A stretch of 64,000 bases of DNA, taken from Artemia franciscana. Its lineage: Eukaryota > Arthropoda > Branchiopoda > Anostraca > Artemiidae. The notes under the pieces are model-generated. The model searched no databases. It was given only the letters and a program-made list of their open reading frames with translations, and was not told where the DNA came from. Below, in pieces: positions 13,691 through 25,545 of the stretch. The stretch's first letter is position 1, and each line of letters starts with the position of its first letter. The stretch spans positions 30,345,298-30,409,297 of the forward strand of contig NC_088880.1 in NCBI RefSeq assembly GCF_032884065.1, given 5' to 3'. Position numbers and translations under genes: made by a program.

Positions 13691-16600
13691 CTATATACAC
13701 CTAAGAATATAGATAGATTTATATATGTGTTTTGAACTACGTAAAACTTGCGAATATACAACATTCTTGGCTTTCCCATTGTCTGTGTATATACAAAGCC
13801 TTATGTACTAATAACGACGTCATATGCAAACGCTGTTTTTACAAACAAACAAACATGCATACACACAACTCGTTTTTATATAGATAGATAGATAGATAGA
13901 TACAATACAAATTAACTGCGTAAGACTTGCGAATATACAACATTCTTCGCTGTCCAATTGTCGCTGCATATACATAGATTGTCAGGTTTACCGACCCTCG
14001 AACATGCAACGTACAATTGTCCATGGGAAAAACAATCAGTATTAAGATCAATACCCGATTTTTCTAATGACTGACCTTGAGCTTTGTTGATGGTGATTTC
14101 AAATGCTAATCGAATTAAAATAGCAATCTTTTAAATTTAAAAGGCAGATCCGTTGGAATCATGGGAATGCGAGGAATAAGAACAGCCTCACCCTCAAAAG
14201 GCCCTGTCAAGATTGTGGCCTCTATTACGTTTTCCATTGTTTTTTTTTACGCAAGTCGCGTGCCATTGCAAAGCTTTGGTGGGTTGATATTTCTTAACAG
14301 TATTATTGGTACGCCTATTTTTAGTTGTAGCACGTGTGGTAGAAACCCTGAAAGATCCACGGAATTTAAAAATTCAGATGGATAATTAACCGAATCATTT
14401 GGTTCCAAAACTGTGTCGACTGATTTGTAAAGGACTGCCTGGTCTCGAATCTTGGTCAAAACTATATTGTTGATTTCATCGACGTCTATATTTTTGGGTG
14501 CAAGTATCGCTCTTTCACTTAGCCATTTATTATTTTTATAATTGTTTAGAATTTTCGGAAATACTTTTTCAGTCAATTCATTTTTGGACGTCACTAAATT
14601 ACAGAATTCAGCAGGTAGTTGTATACGTCCTGAAATTAGGTACTGGGAGCTTTCCGTTTCCAATTGCCAGTAATTGATCTGAAAATGTTTGACCAGAGTC
14701 ATCGTTTTGCAATCGAACACGCATATTTGTCGTTAATTTTAATGTTTTTACGTGTGCCCATAAATTAGAATTTTTCAGGCAAGCATTCATTTCGTCTGCA
14801 GGGGTTGATCTAGGTATTATAGGTAATGTTTGCCTGAAATCTCCAGCAAGCAATATTAATGTGCTGCCAAAGGGTTTCGAATTCCCTCGCAAATCTTTCA
14901 AACATTGATCCAGAGCCTTGAGCGATTTTTTGTGTGCCATTTCGCACTCGTCCAAATAATAAGTTTGCATTGCTGCAATACTTTACCCATCCCAGATGAT
15001 TCGGAAATATTGTACGCGGGAGTTTCTGTAGAATGCAAATTCAGAGGCAATTTCAAAGCGGAATGAGCAGTTCTTCCACCAGGCAGCAACGTTGCGGCTA
15101 TTCCGGACGACACTATTACCAACGCTATATCATTTTTTGATCGAATTGATGCCAGAATCAGTTTTATCTTCGGGAATGTTTATTTATATTTTTCCCATAA
15201 CTCTGTAGGATCTGATGGAGAGCAAGTTGTTAAATGATGCCAAACAATGCACAAATTTGACTTGGAGTTGACGTTTCGCACGCGTCATTGATGCAGTTAT
15301 CCCAGTGTTGGTCATTCTCCAATAAATTCAGAGCTTGGCATGCACTACGGTAAGTGTCATGTATAGTACCGTTTACAGTTCTCAAATACTCAAAGGACGT
15401 CGGACCGGGTACATTCACCAAAAGAAGGCGTTGAAAGAACCATTCATGTTGATTGGGATGAACGGTGTAGAGTCTTCCTATCGTGGTATCTATGAAGATG
15501 GTAGGTTGGCCGTCGACCGACTCACCCTGTTTTGGACGTTCAAATACTTCATTTTTAGTATTCCACGTGTAATACGAAGGCACTTCAGTATACAGCAGTT
15601 TTTTTGCAAAAGAATCATGTTTGCATAGCGACAAGAAAGCAGTTAACTTTGTATCCGGTGGATACAGGGCTCTTTGTTGCACGTTGGTGTCCGAGAAATA
15701 AACACGTTGACCATTCTCTAAATGTACCACTAAGTGAACAACAGCTGGACTACGTTCATGTATCGGAAATGAAAGTATTCGCCAAACAGCTTCATTACTG
15801 CTTATGTATCTTCCAACCTGATATTGTACGATTTCGTCGATACCTTTGATTTTGGACTGCAAGCCAAAAACTGCCATGTCACTGCCTTTGTTGACGTATT
15901 TACATATTTATTTGATTGCCTTTACGGAGTTACAGTATTCAACGTTTATGTGTGCATTAAATAATTTTGATAATAATGGGGAATATGGAACAACCCACTG
16001 GTTATCTACTTCGATGGTGGTACCGTTACGCTTCTTTATTATTGCTGTTTTACCGCCATCTTCAGTAGTATTGTGGGTAACCATCATTGCCACTAATTGT
16101 GTTGGATACTAAAAGTCGAGGATATTGCTTTGTGCACCTTCCTTTGGCCATGCATGGTGAATTTTTGTTCAATGCACCGCAAGGTCCATGTATTATATTT
16201 TTTACAACAATATCATATAACCCCTTATCGACATTTTCATCAGGTATTTCAGCGGAAATCACATCATCAATTTCGTTAGACGTAATTTATTTATGTAGCC
16301 AGATTAGTATATGTGCGTGTCGCAAACCTCGTTTTTGCCATTCCACTGAGTACATCCAGCATCGAACTGACCCAAAAACTTCAAGTTTTACTATGTAGTT
16401 TATCAGTGATTTCAACTTTTGCCGGAAGACACGGGCCGTAATGTCATATCTATGAACCGCCGATTGTCCTTGAAGTAAAAGCTGCTGTATCTCGTCCCAA
16501 GATTGATTACATGTAAATGTAATAAATAAATCTGGACGACCATAGAGACGAACATTAGCAATAGCATCTTGAGCATATTCATGCATATGACGGGGACTGC

Positions 16601-18141
16601 CAGCATATGACGAAGGTAAAATCGTTAATCTTCCAATGTTTGTGGTATTACCGTCATTTACAACTGCATCTCGCACATGAATGTATTGTTCAGAGCGGAA
16701 CTTGGTCTGATTCAGGCGGATATATAGCAAACGTTCTGATTCAATTTTTGCATACATATCAACGACATATTGGTGAAACATTTGACGGCATTTTAAAATA
16801 TAATTCTCTTCATCCTGCCGAATCATTAGTCCGTAGGAAAATAATAATGCATTACACTGCATTTCTTATTCATTTCTTTGTTAGTGGCTGGATTCATCAA
16901 TTTAATATTAAAGTGATAGCCGTCGGCTCCATCCCAAAAAATGATAGGATATTGTAGGGCATCGTAGCATCGATGAGTTTCAGCAATTCTTACCAACTGA
17001 GCGTTCCGCTTATGAAGAATAATATCTCGAGGTAAAAACTGATCACCGACCATAACGATTGCCACTTCGTCGATAGTTGGAGCATTGTATCTTCGCACAT
17101 GTTGGCCATGAGGCGTTTTGTCAGCGGAAATAACAATTTTATGCGTATCAGTAGGCATCAAATTGATGGCTGTTTTAAACAAACGCAGTAAAATATTATT
17201 TTCGTGGAAACGATGTTGCAATTGGGAAACGATTGTCCTTTCAACGTTGGGAAAAATTTCGCAACGTGCATTCAATTCAGAATTTCTATCACTGATGAAG
17301 TACAATTGTAAAAATTTATGATTATCTCCTAAGAATGGCAGAAGGGACTTTGCTTTATGATAAATTTGCCCTTTTACTTTAAAAGTAGGCATAAATTGAT
17401 CTAGATTTTCGATTTGGGCACCAAACGACGTCATTTGGAAACATGAGTTATATTTTCTGATTTGTGATAAAAAATGCTTAGATTCTGACGTAGTTCCAGT
17501 AAGCAAAGTTTTCAATGGCTCTGGTGGTGCAGCCATTAGAGGAAGTTTAACTTTTCCTGAGGCGCAACACATTCCCATTGTTTCACCATTGGATTTCAAG
17601 GCCTTGCAATAGGGACAAATTTTAGACATAGTCCCGATTTGAACACATCTACTATAATCATCGACTGGGCTGTACCTGATTCCTCGGCACGCCTTCTTTT
17701 TTTACTTTCTCTTTCAGAAGCAAGTCTGGTTTCGCGTTGCTCTGGTAGTTCCTCGACACGCCTTCGTTGACGTAAATTGCACATTCTTAATCTGGCTCTT
17801 TCTCTTTGAACTTCAAGCCTGGTTTTGCTTTTTGGTAACATTCTATCTTTTTCAATGTTTTTCAATTTGTCAGTTTTCATTCTAACATTGACTGTTAGAA
17901 CAAATTTTACGTGCCAAGCATGCTAACACTCAACAATTTATAATAAACCTTAAAATTATAAATATCTGTTATAAGGTTTTCAAATTACTTTAACTATTGT
18001 CAAAATATATATAAATATTTATGCAATTCCCAGTTTCTACATTTTTAGTGTCAGTCTGCTTTTCAGTTTAGTTTCATTTTTGTATATAGATAAGATATAA
18101 TCTTGCGTAACGGACAGACAACTTATTTATATATATATAGA
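13691..18141 (-). mobile_element. Decayed Rep/helicase Helitron, 3' hairpin lost
   Basis: The minus-strand start at 18141 is TCTATATATATATAAATAAG, followed by TTGTCTGTCCGTTACGC. About 260 bp of leader precede the coding region (13912-17880). Past the helicase stop there is a second Helitron-like 5' motif (TCTATATAAAAACGAGTTGTG, near 13870), then a repeat of the helicase end and CTATATTC, where sibling elements go on to CACAGGTGGGACA and the hairpin. That 3' end is missing here, so the copy could not be mobilised by normal termination. Confidence 0.7.
13912..17880 (-). pseudogene. Helitron RepHel protein (HUH Rep plus PIF1 helicase), multiply broken
   Basis: This would be the Helitron transposase: a rolling-circle Rep nuclease fused to a PIF1-type DNA helicase. 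In order on the minus strand: a basic N-terminus (17880-17600), a CPYCKALKSNGE...CCASGKVKLP zinc-finger-like block (17629 down), the conserved ALQYPIIFWDGADGYHFNI segment, then the Rep domain (16862-15230) with HUH motif His-Ala-His at 16311-16319 and the tyrosine region at 15896-15910. The helicase part follows (15122-13912) with AGDFRQTLPIIPRS and ending VLRS-stop. Lesions visible: frameshifts near 17620, 16850 and 16085; in-frame TAA at 16287; TAA at 15908-15910 exactly where the first catalytic Tyr of YICKY belongs; a ~350-bp deletion near 15170 removing Walker A; and a one-base loss at Walker B near 14950. Clearly non-functional. Confidence 0.9.
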
Positions 18142-18365
18142 TTACTAGCTGTTGGGGTGGCGCTTCGCGCCACCCCAACACCTAGTTGGTGGGGCGCTTC
18201 GCGCCCCCCAAGCCCCCCCGCGCGCGTAAGTCGTTACGCGCCATATTAGTTACGTACCATTGTAGTTTTGGCCCTGTGTCCCACCTGTGAATATAGATAG
18301 ATCTATATATGTGTTTCAAACTACGTAAAAATTGCGAAAATACAACATTCTTGGCTTTCCCACTA

Positions 18366-20275
18366 CTGGGAGCTTTCCGTTTCCAATTGCCAGCAATTGA
18401 TCTGAAAATGTTTGACCAGAGTCATCGTTTTGCAATCGGACACGCATATTTGTAGTTAATTTTAATATTTTTACGTGTGCCCATAAATTAGAATTTTTCA
18501 GGCAAGCATTCATTTCGTCTGCAGGAGTTAAACTACGTAAAAATTGCGAATATACAACATTCTTGACTTTCCCATTGTCTGTGCATATACAAAGCCGTAT
18601 GTACTAATAATGACGTCATATGCAAACGCTCTTTTTACAAACAAACAAACATGCATACACACAACTCGTTTTTATATAGATAGATAGATAGATAGATACA
18701 ATACAAATTAACTGCGTAAAACTTGCGAATATACAACATTCTTCGCTGTCCAATTGTCGCTGCATATAAATAGATTGTCAGGTTTACCGACCCTCGAACA
18801 TGCAACGTACAATTGTCCATGGGAAAAACAATCAGTATTAAGATCTATACCACATTTTTCTAATGATTGACCTTGAACTTTGTTAATGGTGATTGCAAAT
18901 GCTAATCGAATTGGGAATTGCAATCTTTTAAATTGAAAAGGCAGATCCGCTTTGGTGGGTTGATATTTCTTAAAAATATTATTGGTACGCCTATTTTTAG
19001 TTGTAGCACGTGTGGTGGAAACCCTGAAAGATCCACGGAATTTAAAAATTCAGATGGATAATCAACCGCTTCATTTGGTTCCTAAACTGTGTCGACTGAC
19101 TTGTAAAGGACTGCCTGGTCTAGAATCTTGGTCAAAACAATATTGTTGATTTCGTGGATGTCTATATTTTTGGGTGCGAGAATCGCTCTTTCACTTAGCC
19201 ATTTATTATTTTTATAATATTTTAGAATATTCGGAAATACTTTTTCAATCAATTCATTTTTGGACGTCACTAAATTACATAAATCAGCAGGTATTTGTAT
19301 ACGTCCTGACATTGAGTCTACTGGGAGCTTTCCGTTTCCAATTGCCAGCAATTGATCTGAAAATGTTTGACCAGAGTCATCGTTTTGCAATCGGACACGC
19401 ATATTTGTAGTTAATTTTAATATTTTTACGTGTGCCCATAAATTAGAATTTTTCAGGCAAGCATTCATTTCGTCTGCAGGAGTTAAACTACGTAAAAATT
19501 GCGAATATACAACATTCTTGACTTTCCCATTGTCTGTGCATATACAAAGCCGTATGTACTAATAATGACGTCATATGCAAACGCTCTTTTTACAAACAAA
19601 CAAACATGCATACACACAACTCGTTTTTATATAGATAGATAGATAGATAGATACAATACAAATTAACTGCGTAAAACTTGCGAATATACAACATTCTTCG
19701 CTGTCCAATTGTCGCTGCATATAAATAGATTGTCAGGTTTACCGACCCTCGAACATGCAACGTACAATTGTCCATGGGAAAAACAATCAGTATTAAGATC
19801 TATACCACATTTTTCTAATGATTGACCTTGAACTTTGTTAATGGTGATTGCAAATGCTAATCGAATTGGGAATTGCAATCTTTTAAATTGAAAAGGCAGA
19901 TCCGCTTTGGTGGGTTGATATTTCTTAAAAATATTATTGGTACGCCTATTTTTAGTTGTAGCACGTGTGGTGGAAACCCTGAAAGATCCACGGAATTTAA
20001 AAATTCAGATGGATAATCAACCGCTTCATTTGGTTCCTAAACTGTGTCGACTGACTTGTAAAGGACTGCCTGGTCTAGAATCTTGGTCAAAACAATATTG
20101 TTGATTTCGTGGATGTCTATATTTTTGGGTGCGAGAATCGCTCTTTCACTTAGCCATTTATTATTTTTATAATATTTTAGAATATTCGGAAATACTTTTT
20201 CAATCAATTCATTTTTGGACGTCACTAAATTACATAAATCAGCAGGTATTTGTATACGTCCTGACATTGAGTCTA
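18366..20275 (-). repeat. Two near-identical 955-bp tandem copies of the helicase C-terminus
   Basis: Units 18366-19320 and 19321-20275 match essentially base for base, including identical derived peptides. Each unit holds, on the minus strand, the helicase C-terminal region to its stop, a TCTATATAAAAACGAG 5'-like motif, the helicase end again, and a jump back to the middle of the helicase at CTGCAGACGAAATGAATGC. A third partial copy starts at 20276 and runs into the full helicase. This is a recent duplication or an assembly collapse/expansion artefact. Confidence 0.85.
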
Positions 20276-21853
20276 CTGGGAGCTTTCCGTTTCCAATTGC
20301 CAGCAATTGATCTGAAAATGTTTGACCAGTCATCGTTTTGCAATCGGACACGCATATTTGTAGTTAATTTTAATATTATTACGTGTGCTCATAAATTAGA
20401 ATTTTTCAGGCAAGCATTCATTTCTTCTGCAGGAGTTGATCTAGGTATTATAGGTAATGTTTGCCTGAAATCTCCCGCAAGCAATATTAATGTGCTGCCA
20501 AAGGGTTTCGACTTCCCTCTCAAATCTTTCAAGCATTGATCCAGAGCCTCGAGCGATTTTTTGTGTGCCATTGTGCACTCATCCCAAATAATAAGTTTGC
20601 ATTGCTGCAATACTTTACCCATCCCAGATGATTTGGAAATATTGCACGTGGGAGTTTCTGTAGAATGCAAATTCAGAGGCAATTTCAAAGCGGAATGAGC
20701 AGTTCTTCCACCAGGCAGCAATGTTGCGGCTATTCCGGACGACGCAATTGCCAACGCTATATCATTTTTTGATCAAATTGATGCCAGAATCAGTTTTATC
20801 ACAAACGTTTTACCAGTACCTCCTGGCGCATCCAAAAAGAAAATTTCTCTAACGTTGTTATCGACACAATGCATTATCGTATCATAAATGTCTTTTTGTT
20901 CCGACGTTAACTTGGAAATGTTATTTTGTACATACGACAATTGATCACTCGTACTGTAACTTTGTTCACGATCCAATTCTACACATGTCGAAACAGCAGC
21001 GATACGGTTAGGTGAAGTAATTCCCAAATCTTGAAGAGGTTTGTTTGCCATACGTACGCACAAATCTTCTATAATAACTAAAGTGTAGTTATAAATTTCT
21101 GATGTAAAATCAAAAGTCATATCTGACGTCTCTAACTGTTTTCGATGGAGTATATCTTCGGACATTTTTGACTTATATTTTTCCCATAACTCTGTAGGAG
21201 CTGATGGAGAGCAAGTTGTTAAAATGATGCGAAACAATGCACGAATTTGACTTGGGGTTGACGTTTCGCACGCGTCATTGATGCAGTTATCCCAGTGTTG
21301 GTCATTCTTCAATAAATTCAGAGCTTGGCATGCACTACGGTAAGTGTTATGTATAGTACCGTTTACAGTTATCAAATACTCAAAGGATGTCGGACCGGGT
21401 ACATTCACCAAAAGCAGGCGTAGAAAGAAGCATTCATGTTGATTGGGGTGAACGGTGTAGAGTCTTCCTATCGTGGTATCTTTGAAGATGGTAGGTTGGC
21501 CGTCGACTGACTGGCTTCACTATGAAATATATATCGCCGAACTTTTGTTTTTTAACTAAAATCTGGTAGGCATTGATGACCTTATCCAAGTCAAAATCCC
21601 AAACCCAATCATCATCGCTATCATTTTCAGTTTTGATATGTTTTGACTCTCGCTGTCCGGGTGGATCTTCATTTAACTGCGCGGTTTTGCGTTCTTTAGC
21701 CTCGAGCCTGTTTCCTTGCTGTTCTTTTGATTCCTCGGCACGCTTTCTTTTCTGACTTTTTCTATCAGCAGCAAGTTTTTTGGCATAGACTCTTCGAGCA
21801 TCTTCATCGGCTTTTGCCATTGTAAGTTCATCAGTCATTGTAAACTTAAACAT
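19663..21853 (-). pseudogene. Helitron helicase with Rep domain deleted
   Basis: The N-terminus (21853 down) is a charged segment (MTDELTMAKADEDARRVY onward) followed by DDDWVWDFDLDKVINAYQ. Near 21510 the frame jumps directly to the VHPNQHE/VNVPGPTSFEYL region, so the whole Rep nuclease is missing compared with the neighbouring copy. The PIF1-type helicase is better kept: Walker A APGGTGKTF at 20806-20826, Walker B IIWDEC near 20590, AGDFRQTLPIIPRS near 20480, and motif [19 protein letters not shown] at the end. Lesions: TGA at 20773-20775 in place of CGA (Arg in LASIRSKND), a Trp-to-TGA change at 20389, and a small deletion near 20330. It could have unwound DNA but not nicked it, and the stops mean it is dead. 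Confidence 0.88.
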
Positions 21854-22011
21854 TAATAGATTTCTACGTGAACATATGTCTTAAATATCTTGAATGAAGT
21901 CACCGTCAAAGCAAAAATGACGACAACTAATTTCATGTCAACACAGAAACATGACGTCACCTGATCCACAGACAGACATACAGACAGACAACTTATTTTT
22001 ATATATATAGA

Positions 22012-22777
22012 TAGATAAAAGAAGTAAACTATTGGAACCGCTATTTCAAATACCACTATATAGGATATTAGTTGTCCTTGGCCTGAATAAGGAGGAAAAT
22101 TCATTGGCTTGATTCGGGCTGAAGCGGTAGCTAGCAATATAGTAAGAGACGATCACGTATAATACTAAGAAATATAGCAACCCATAATTCCTAGCAATAT
22201 AATCAGATCAAAACGAGAAGTACACTATCAAGGGAAATATATTGGCTTGAAAAAGAAGAGAAGTAGTTGTAACCACGATATTTTTAATCGACGGCATCTT
22301 TTTTTTATTTTTTCAACTCAGCTAGCTGCGCACTGGAAAATCATAGAGGGCTATTTAATGGATCAATTTAAGGGAAATTGCTACGTCTAGTATCTTGTGT
22401 AATCAAAAAAAAAATGCTTTAAAATGGAATCAATTTTTCAAAAATTTCATTTTCGTGTACAAGCTTGATGAATGATCATAGAGGTTATAACCATTTATGT
22501 GTTATAACTATTTATGACGTAATAAGTGAATGCAGTATTTATACACGCTTGTCTTTCGACAAGATAATATAGGAATTACATACAAGAATCAGTTTTCTTA
22601 CGAAAAACTGCCTATTTCTATACCTTTGTGGTAGTAAGTGCTATTTTTAACATTAAAAAAAGCATGTAGATATAGCTATGTAAAATGCAGTAATTCTTTT
22701 TGGAGCTTTCATACTAGGGACCGAAGTCTAGTTCATAGTAAGTGAAATAGATCACCATATACATAGGATATAAGAAG
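22012..22777. other. AT-rich stretch with remnants of a dispersed repeat
   Basis: No coding sequence seen. The segment around 22130-22200 (AGTAAGAGACGATCACGT and following CCCATAATTCCT) resembles 42155-42215 (AGTAAGAGATGATCATGTCC and CCCATAGCTCC), so both hold parts of one dispersed element that in the second place carries tRNA-like sequence. Confidence 0.45.
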
Positions 22778-24160
22778 GATCAGTATAATTCACTATAAAC
22801 TTGTTGGTCGGTTTGATGGTTGTAGAATGTCAGAAACTCAGTAAAAATAGAGGTTCACTTTTAGAATTTTACTTTTATAATAAAGAGCAAACCCTTGCCT
22901 ATACTAACTTGTATATGTAACTTAACTATATTATATGTTTGTAGAGTTTTATCTAAAGTCTACAAATTAAAAATTCCCTCCGACGGAGAATCAAACCTAG
23001 TTATTAAAGCCAAGATTAGGTAAGTTTCATATATAGGGGTTTCGGACAAGGTGGTTCTAATAGTGTTATTTTTGTTTGTTAAAGTCACACGTCGAGCAGC
23101 AAGAATAAAAAAAAAACTAGTTCAATTCTACAGAAAGAAATTGGTAGTTAGAATTTTACTTTTATAATAAAGAGCAAACCCTTGCCTATACTAACTTGTA
23201 TATGGAACTTTATTATAGTATATGCTTGTACAGTTTAATCTAAAGTCGACAAATTAAAAATTCCCTCCAACGGAGAATCGAACCTAGTTTTTAAGGCCAA
23301 GGTTAGGTAAGTTTCATATATAAAAACGCGGTTCTAATAGTGTTATTTTTGTTTGTTAAAGTCACACGTTGAGCTGCAAGAGTAAAAAAATAAACTAATT
23401 CAATTCTACAAAAACGAAATCGGTGCAGAAGGAACGGTATAGTTCACTATAAACTTGTTTGTCGGTTTGATGGTTGTAGAATGTCTGAAACTCAGTAAAA
23501 AAAAAAGGTTCACTTTTAGAATTTTACTTTTATAATAAAGAGCAAACCCTTGCCTATACAAACTTGTATATGGAACTTAATTATAGTATATGCTTGTACA
23601 GTTTAATCTAAAGTCGACAAATTAAAAATTCCCTCCAACGGAGAATCGAACCTAGTTTTAAATCCAAGGTTAGGTAAGTTTCATATATAGGGGTTTCAGA
23701 CAAAGCGGTTCTAATAGTGTTATTTTTGTTTGTTAAAGTCACACGTCGAGCAGCAAGAATATAAAAAAAAACTAATTCAATTCTACAGAAGGAAATCGGT
23801 ACAGAAGGATCGGTATAGTTCACTATAAACTTGTTTGTCGGTTTGATGGTTGTAGAATGTTTGAAACTCAGAAAAAAAAGGTTCACTTTTAGAATTTACT
23901 TTTATAATAAAGAGCAAACCCTTGCCTATACTAACTTGTATATGGAACTTAACTATAGTATATGCTTGTACAGTTTTATCTAAAGTCTAGAAATTAAAAA
24001 TTCCCTCCAACCGAGAATCGAACCTAGTTATTAAAGCTAAGGTTAGGTAAGTTTCATATATAGGGGTTTCGGACAAGGCGGTTCGTTTGTTTAAGTCACA
24101 CGTCGAGCAGCAAGAATCAAACAAAAAACAAAACTAATTCAATTCTACAGAAACAAATTC
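22778..24160. repeat. Four-copy tandem repeat, ~370-bp unit
   Basis: Units start near 22778, 23147 (lacking its first ~85 bp), 23428 and 23798, recognised by GGTTCACTTTTAGAATTTTAC, AATAAAGAGCAAACCCTTGCC and CACACGTCGAGCAGCAAGA. Identity between units is about 90 percent by eye. Each has, on the minus strand, GGTTCGATTCTCCG, which fits a tRNA B box/T arm, followed by GTTGGAGGGA; a matching A box was not found. The unit is probably an amplified tRNA-derived retroposon fragment. Confidence 0.75.
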
Positions 24161-24229
24161 TACGAATTTATTTTCTACAGAAATATAGCACAAAAAATAC
24201 ACACTTTATAAGTTGAGCCAAAGAAAGTT

Positions 24230-25545
24230 TGGTTTCAGGAGACAATTATACCTTTGAAGTGAAAGATGAAATAAAACTTTGATTAAATCGAATAAAAAAA
24301 AAACAATTTTAAAATTTCCATTTATTTTTCTAGTTTGAATTAAAAAACTAATATTATTGCTCTGACACCATATATATTTTTACAGTTTACTTAATAATCT
24401 TCGCAATTCTGAACTGAAAGCAAAAATAAAATGAAAAATTGATTTTTTTTTTTCTTCGGAATTATTGTACAAAAGATACACTTTAGAAGTTGAGCCAAAA
24501 AATTTGGTTCCACCAGACAATTACAAATTTGAATGAGAAATGAAATGAAACTTCCGTTGATTAGATAAATAAAAACAAAACTAATTTTAAAAATTTCAGT
24601 TACTTTCTAGTTTTAATTAAAAAATTAATATTATTGCCCAGACATCATAGCCTTAGTGATTCTGATAAATAAATGAAGCTAACTAGCTAAACTATAGAAA
24701 AATGAGCTGAACTATAGCTGGAATAATATTATTTATAATATTAAATTAATATTATAATATTAACTATAGCTGAAATAATATTATTAGAAACAATAGCTGA
24801 ACTATAGAAATATCTCATAAAGAAGAAAGCTGTCAAAATATCAACTATTTTCAGCATGGTTCCATAAGGCTCCACAAACAATATAGCTCAATGTCATCTT
24901 TATCTGAAATCCATCATTGCAAGTGCTAAGCAAGCAAGTATCAGGTCAAAGTGATTTTTTATTTATTTTGGCTTGATGTCAGCACCTGTGATTGTAATCC
25001 CTCTCTTTCAATGGAAATCACATTCATGCCTGACTGGCAAGTTGCCATTTAGTTCTTAGATCTCTCAAAGGGGGATTTGAAATCCTATTTTGCTGAAGGG
25101 GTCAAACAATTTACAATTGTTTTAGTAGTGGAGGGGATTTCTTATTAGACTCAATGTTTGATTTGAATTTGAAGCAGATTACTTGGACAAGAAGTTTGTA
25201 ATAACCCTCTGTAAATTATTACCGAGGTAACTTTTCCTTCAAGCACAAAAATTACATCTTTTTCAGAATTGACGTCATCATGGTAGTCATTACAATGGTA
25301 AGTATGCTTATTTCTTTCCCTGAATACTTAAGCGTCCTCTGAAAAAGCCGTTTAGCTCTAAACTATCTCAAAGAAGGAACTTAAAATACAATTCATGATA
25401 ATTTAAATACTTGTCAAGACTTTTTTATTGCATGAGGAAATATGTAGAGCATGAATAGCTTATGATATTGTTAACTTGGACAACTGGCTCGAATATTGTC
25501 ATGTTTGTAGATTTTAATGTTAACAAGGAATGGTTTGAATAAGTT
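24230..25545 (+). repeat. Left arm of a large interrupted inverted repeat
   Basis: 24230-24690 is matched in reverse complement by 35813-36302, and 24802-25545 by 29218-29955 plus short resumptions near 30278 and 31957. Identity is roughly 85-95 percent by eye. Inside, 24195-24475 and 24473-24680 are a direct repeat of each other (AAGTTGAGCCAAA...CAGACAATTA...TATTATTGC). The arm lacks the insertions found in the right arm, so it shows the ancestral arrangement. Confidence 0.8.
25267..25297 (+). other. Possible 31-nt exon with both splice signals
   Basis: A pyrimidine tract and TTTCAG precede position 25267, and GGTAAGTATG follows 25297. One of the three frames is open (IDVIMVVITM). The opposite-strand counterpart in the right arm (about 29487-29518) keeps both splice-like sites. 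No host gene is recognised, so this may be chance. Confidence 0.25.

Larger units (their letters stand above)
18145..22011 (-). mobile_element. Decayed coding Helitron with complete ends
   Basis: The minus-strand start is at 22011 (A then TCTATATATATAAAAATAAG) and the end is CTAG at 18145-18148 followed by T, with a perfect GGGGTGGCGC hairpin and a second GGGGCGC one. It contains a helicase-bearing reading frame lacking Rep and two 955-bp tandem units repeating its C-terminal part. Its 3' end lies three bases from the 5' end of the Helitron at 13.7-18.1 kb, so the two are head-to-tail. Confidence 0.8.

Noticed and set aside
15335-15628. Plus-strand open frames across 14161-17321 and 19174-20539
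   Set aside because: Antisense shadows of the minus-strand Helitron Rep/helicase coding sequence.
23608-23886. 92-codon minus-strand frame in the ~370-bp tandem repeat
   Set aside because: The frame is not kept in the other units of the array.
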